Source of the DNA: Pyrinomonadaceae bacterium
GTDB lineage: Bacteria; Acidobacteriota; Blastocatellia; Pyrinomonadales; Pyrinomonadaceae
NCBI GenBank assembly: GCA_013813825.1
Contig: JACCRA010000230.1
Location: 1 to 7,633, forward strand
DNA length: 7,633 nucleotides
Direction of reading: 5' to 3'
Below are positions 6,399-7,633 of this stretch, in pieces. The position numbers and the translations under genes are program-made. Under the pieces are notes generated by a model, which was not told where the DNA came from, searched no databases, and was given only the letters and a program-made list of their open reading frames with translations. The number at the start of each line of letters is the position of its first letter. Position 1 is the stretch's first letter.

Positions 6399-7496
6399 AT
6401 GTTGAAGGAACAAGTCATCACGCCGCGCGCCGGACGCGGCAGCAGCGGGGCGGTGAAGGGACGCGGCGGTGGTGGTGGTGGCGGCGTACCACCGCAGCGT
6501 CCGGCGCGCCGTCAACCACGCGGCACGATGAAGAAGAACACACGCGTTAACCTGCGTGCGCTTGCGCCCGTGTTGGTGAAAGTCATGCTAGCCGTCTTCG
6601 TCGGGGTGAGCATCTTTTGGGCGTATCGTACGGCTGCCTCGTCTGCTTTCTTTGCGGTGCGCGCGGTCGAGGTGGGCGGCACAACGCGGGCGTCGAAGGA
6701 TGAGATCACAACTCTGGTGCGCCGCGCGGCGAGCGCGCACGGCGTGTGGGACGCCGATTTGCGGACGATCAGTCGCGAAGTTGGCCGGCAGCCGTGGGTG
6801 CGGACGGCCGTCGTCTCGCGCGTCCTGCCTTCGGGTTTACGCGTGCGGGTGACGGAGCGTGTGCCGCGCGCGGTGGCACGCGCGCAAAGCGGGCGTTTGG
6901 TGTGGGTGGACGATGACGGCGTAATGGTCAGCCACGTCTCGCCGAACGACGAGATGCCGGCCTTCTTTTTGCGCGGCTGGGACACGACAGCCGAGACGGA
7001 TGCGGCGCGGGCGGAAAACAAAGAGCGTGTCAAAAAATTTTTAGAGTTGATGCACGAGTGGGAGGCATCGGCTCTCGCGCGGCGCGTCAGCGAAGTGAAC
7101 CTCGGCGATGTGCGCGATGTGCGCGCCCAACTCGCCGGCAATGACTCGGAGATCGAAGTCCGGCTCGGACGCGAAGACTTGACGAAGCGGCTACGGCAGG
7201 CGCTCGAAGTGTTGGATGAGCAACGCGCCACGCCGCGCGGGCCGTTTATCACCTACGTCGATATGACGCGTGGTAAAAGCGCCGTCGTCGGCTCAAAGCC
7301 AAACGCAGTCTTGAGCAACACCGGAGCGGCGGCGGACGGCGAGAGACGGGAGGGCGGTGGTGAGTTGCCGTCGCTAACACCAAGGCGAAACGGCGTCGCG
7401 CCGGTAGCGCGGCAGGAACGCACTGCGGCGGCCGAGCGTGACGAGGGGACCAAAGAGGAGCGACGGCCGAAGCGCGAGAATCGGCGTGACGGTTAA
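6399..7496 (+). CDS. ftsQ: Cell division protein FtsQ (POTRA domain, bitopic)
   Basis: Divisome scaffold that links early cytoplasmic division proteins to FtsB/FtsL and the septal synthases. In the 365-aa product, residues 1-52 are a basic, Gly/Pro/Arg-rich cytoplasmic tail with seven consecutive glycines (23-29). Residues about 55-77 are one membrane segment (LAPVLVKVMLAVFVGVSIFW and following). A POTRA-like domain follows at about 84-157: FFAVRAVEVGG, then QPWVRTAVVSRVLPSGLRV and VTERVPRAVA. The FtsQ/DivIB domain runs to about 297 (GRLVWVDDDGVMV at 165-177, FITYVDMTRGK at 283-293). From about 298 to the end is a charged, low-complexity periplasmic tail rich in Arg, Glu and Gly, longer than in typical FtsQ. 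The start at 6399 has a good Shine-Dalgarno 3 nt after murB; an internal ATG at 6528 (residue 44) would remove the Gly-rich tail. Identification rests on the domain order and on the position between murB and ftsA. Confidence 0.9.
   Translation: MLKEQVITPRAGRGSSGAVKGRGGGGGGGVPPQRPARRQPRGTMKKNTRVNLRALAPVLVKVMLAVFVGVSIFWAYRTAASSAFFAVRAVEVGGTTRASKDEITTLVRRAASAHGVWDADLRTISREVGRQPWVRTAVVSRVLPSGLRVRVTERVPRAVARAQSGRLVWVDDDGVMVSHVSPNDEMPAFFLRGWDTTAETDAARAENKERVKKFLELMHEWEASALARRVSEVNLGDVRDVRAQLAGNDSEIEVRLGREDLTKRLRQALEVLDEQRATPRGPFITYVDMTRGKSAVVGSKPNAVLSNTGAAADGERREGGGELPSLTPRRNGVAPVARQERTAAAERDEGTKEERRPKRENRRDG
6465..6485 (+). repeat. GGY trinucleotide run encoding a seven-glycine tract in FtsQ
   Basis: Seven consecutive glycine codons (GGC, four GGT, then two GGC) form a short trinucleotide microsatellite near the 5' end of ftsQ. 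Being in frame, slippage here would change the length of the cytoplasmic tail without breaking the gene. Confidence 0.8.
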
Positions 7497-7527
7497 TATT
7501 GAGATAAGCAGTTGAGGCTTTGGCGGC

Positions 7528-7533
7528 AGGAGA
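7528..7533 (+). promoter_or_regulatory. Ribosome binding site for ftsA
   Basis: AGGAGA lies 10 nt before the ftsA ATG at 7544. A second GGGAGA (7535-7540) is only 3 nt away and probably too close. The 47-bp ftsQ-ftsA spacer shows nothing else I can support. Confidence 0.55.
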
Positions 7534-7543
7534 CGGGAGACGC

Positions 7544-7633
7544 ATGGCGAAACACGGAGCGCACACGGTCGGCTTGAGCATCGGCACCAGCCGGGTGACG
7601 TGCATCATCGGCGAGCCGAGTGATGCGGGCGGC
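7544..7633 (+). CDS. ftsA: Cell division protein FtsA, N-terminal fragment (cut by window edge)
   Basis: Thirty codons are visible before the window ends. They read MAKHGAHTVGLSIGTSRV, then TCIIGEPSDAGG. The block VGLSIGTSRVTCIIGE matches the phosphate-1 strand of the actin-like FtsA fold, usually written GLDIGTSK or, in E. coli, GLEIGTAK. FtsA tethers FtsZ to the inner membrane and helps recruit later divisome proteins. Position right after ftsQ, with a Shine-Dalgarno, supports the call and the start. Ser12 stands where an Asp or Glu is usual. MreB, DnaK and PilM share this fold, but the gene order makes FtsA by far the best choice. Confidence 0.85.
   Translation, partial: MAKHGAHTVGLSIGTSRVTCIIGEPSDAGG

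Noticed and set aside
6512..7252. Long open frame on the minus strand opposite ftsQ (246 codons)
   Set aside because: It is antisense to a well-supported FtsQ, is Ser/Thr/Arg-rich with no recognisable motif, and is the kind of shadow frame common in GC-rich coding DNA.

Overview
The window is a seven-gene stretch, all on the + strand, of a division and cell wall (dcw) cluster: murD, ftsW, murG, murC, murB, ftsQ and the first 30 codons of ftsA. The DNA is GC-rich. The products belong to a diderm-type peptidoglycan and divisome pathway. The gene order, the high GC and the heptamer repeats at gene ends suggest an Acidobacteriota-like genome, perhaps Blastocatellia, but this is inference only; the window holds no rRNA or other lineage marker.

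Layout: murD (16-1410), an inverted array of 7-bp repeats at its 3' end (1365-1444), ftsW (1453-2670), murG (2679-3776), a second inverted heptamer array (3743-3809), murC (best start 3816, end 5207), an 84-bp spacer with a short perfect hairpin (5216-5234), murB (5292-6395), ftsQ (6399-7496), a 47-bp spacer, and ftsA from 7544 to the window edge. Spacing is tight and I see no convincing internal promoter or canonical terminator, so the genes are probably co-transcribed. No stretch over 300 bases lacks a gene.

How the genes work together: MurB makes UDP-MurNAc from the enolpyruvyl precursor. MurC adds the first residue of the stem peptide (normally L-Ala) and MurD adds D-Glu. MurG then attaches GlcNAc to lipid I to give lipid II, and FtsW polymerises lipid II into septal glycan. 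FtsQ is the bitopic scaffold of the divisome, and FtsA is the actin-like protein that tethers FtsZ to the membrane. murE, murF, mraY and ftsI would be expected upstream and ftsZ downstream. No ddl lies between murB and ftsQ.

I found no undescribed defence, mobile or RNA system. The most notable structure is the pair of inverted heptamer arrays at the murD/ftsW and murG/murC junctions. Their units differ by as little as one base. Each array encodes the last residues of the upstream protein and supplies its stop codon from the first TGA-bearing unit of the right arm. Each also sits where the downstream gene's Shine-Dalgarno sequence would be. Smaller points are a Cys in place of the usual catalytic Ser in MurB, a Ser in place of the acidic residue in the FtsA phosphate-1 motif, and terminal tails on MurB and FtsQ.
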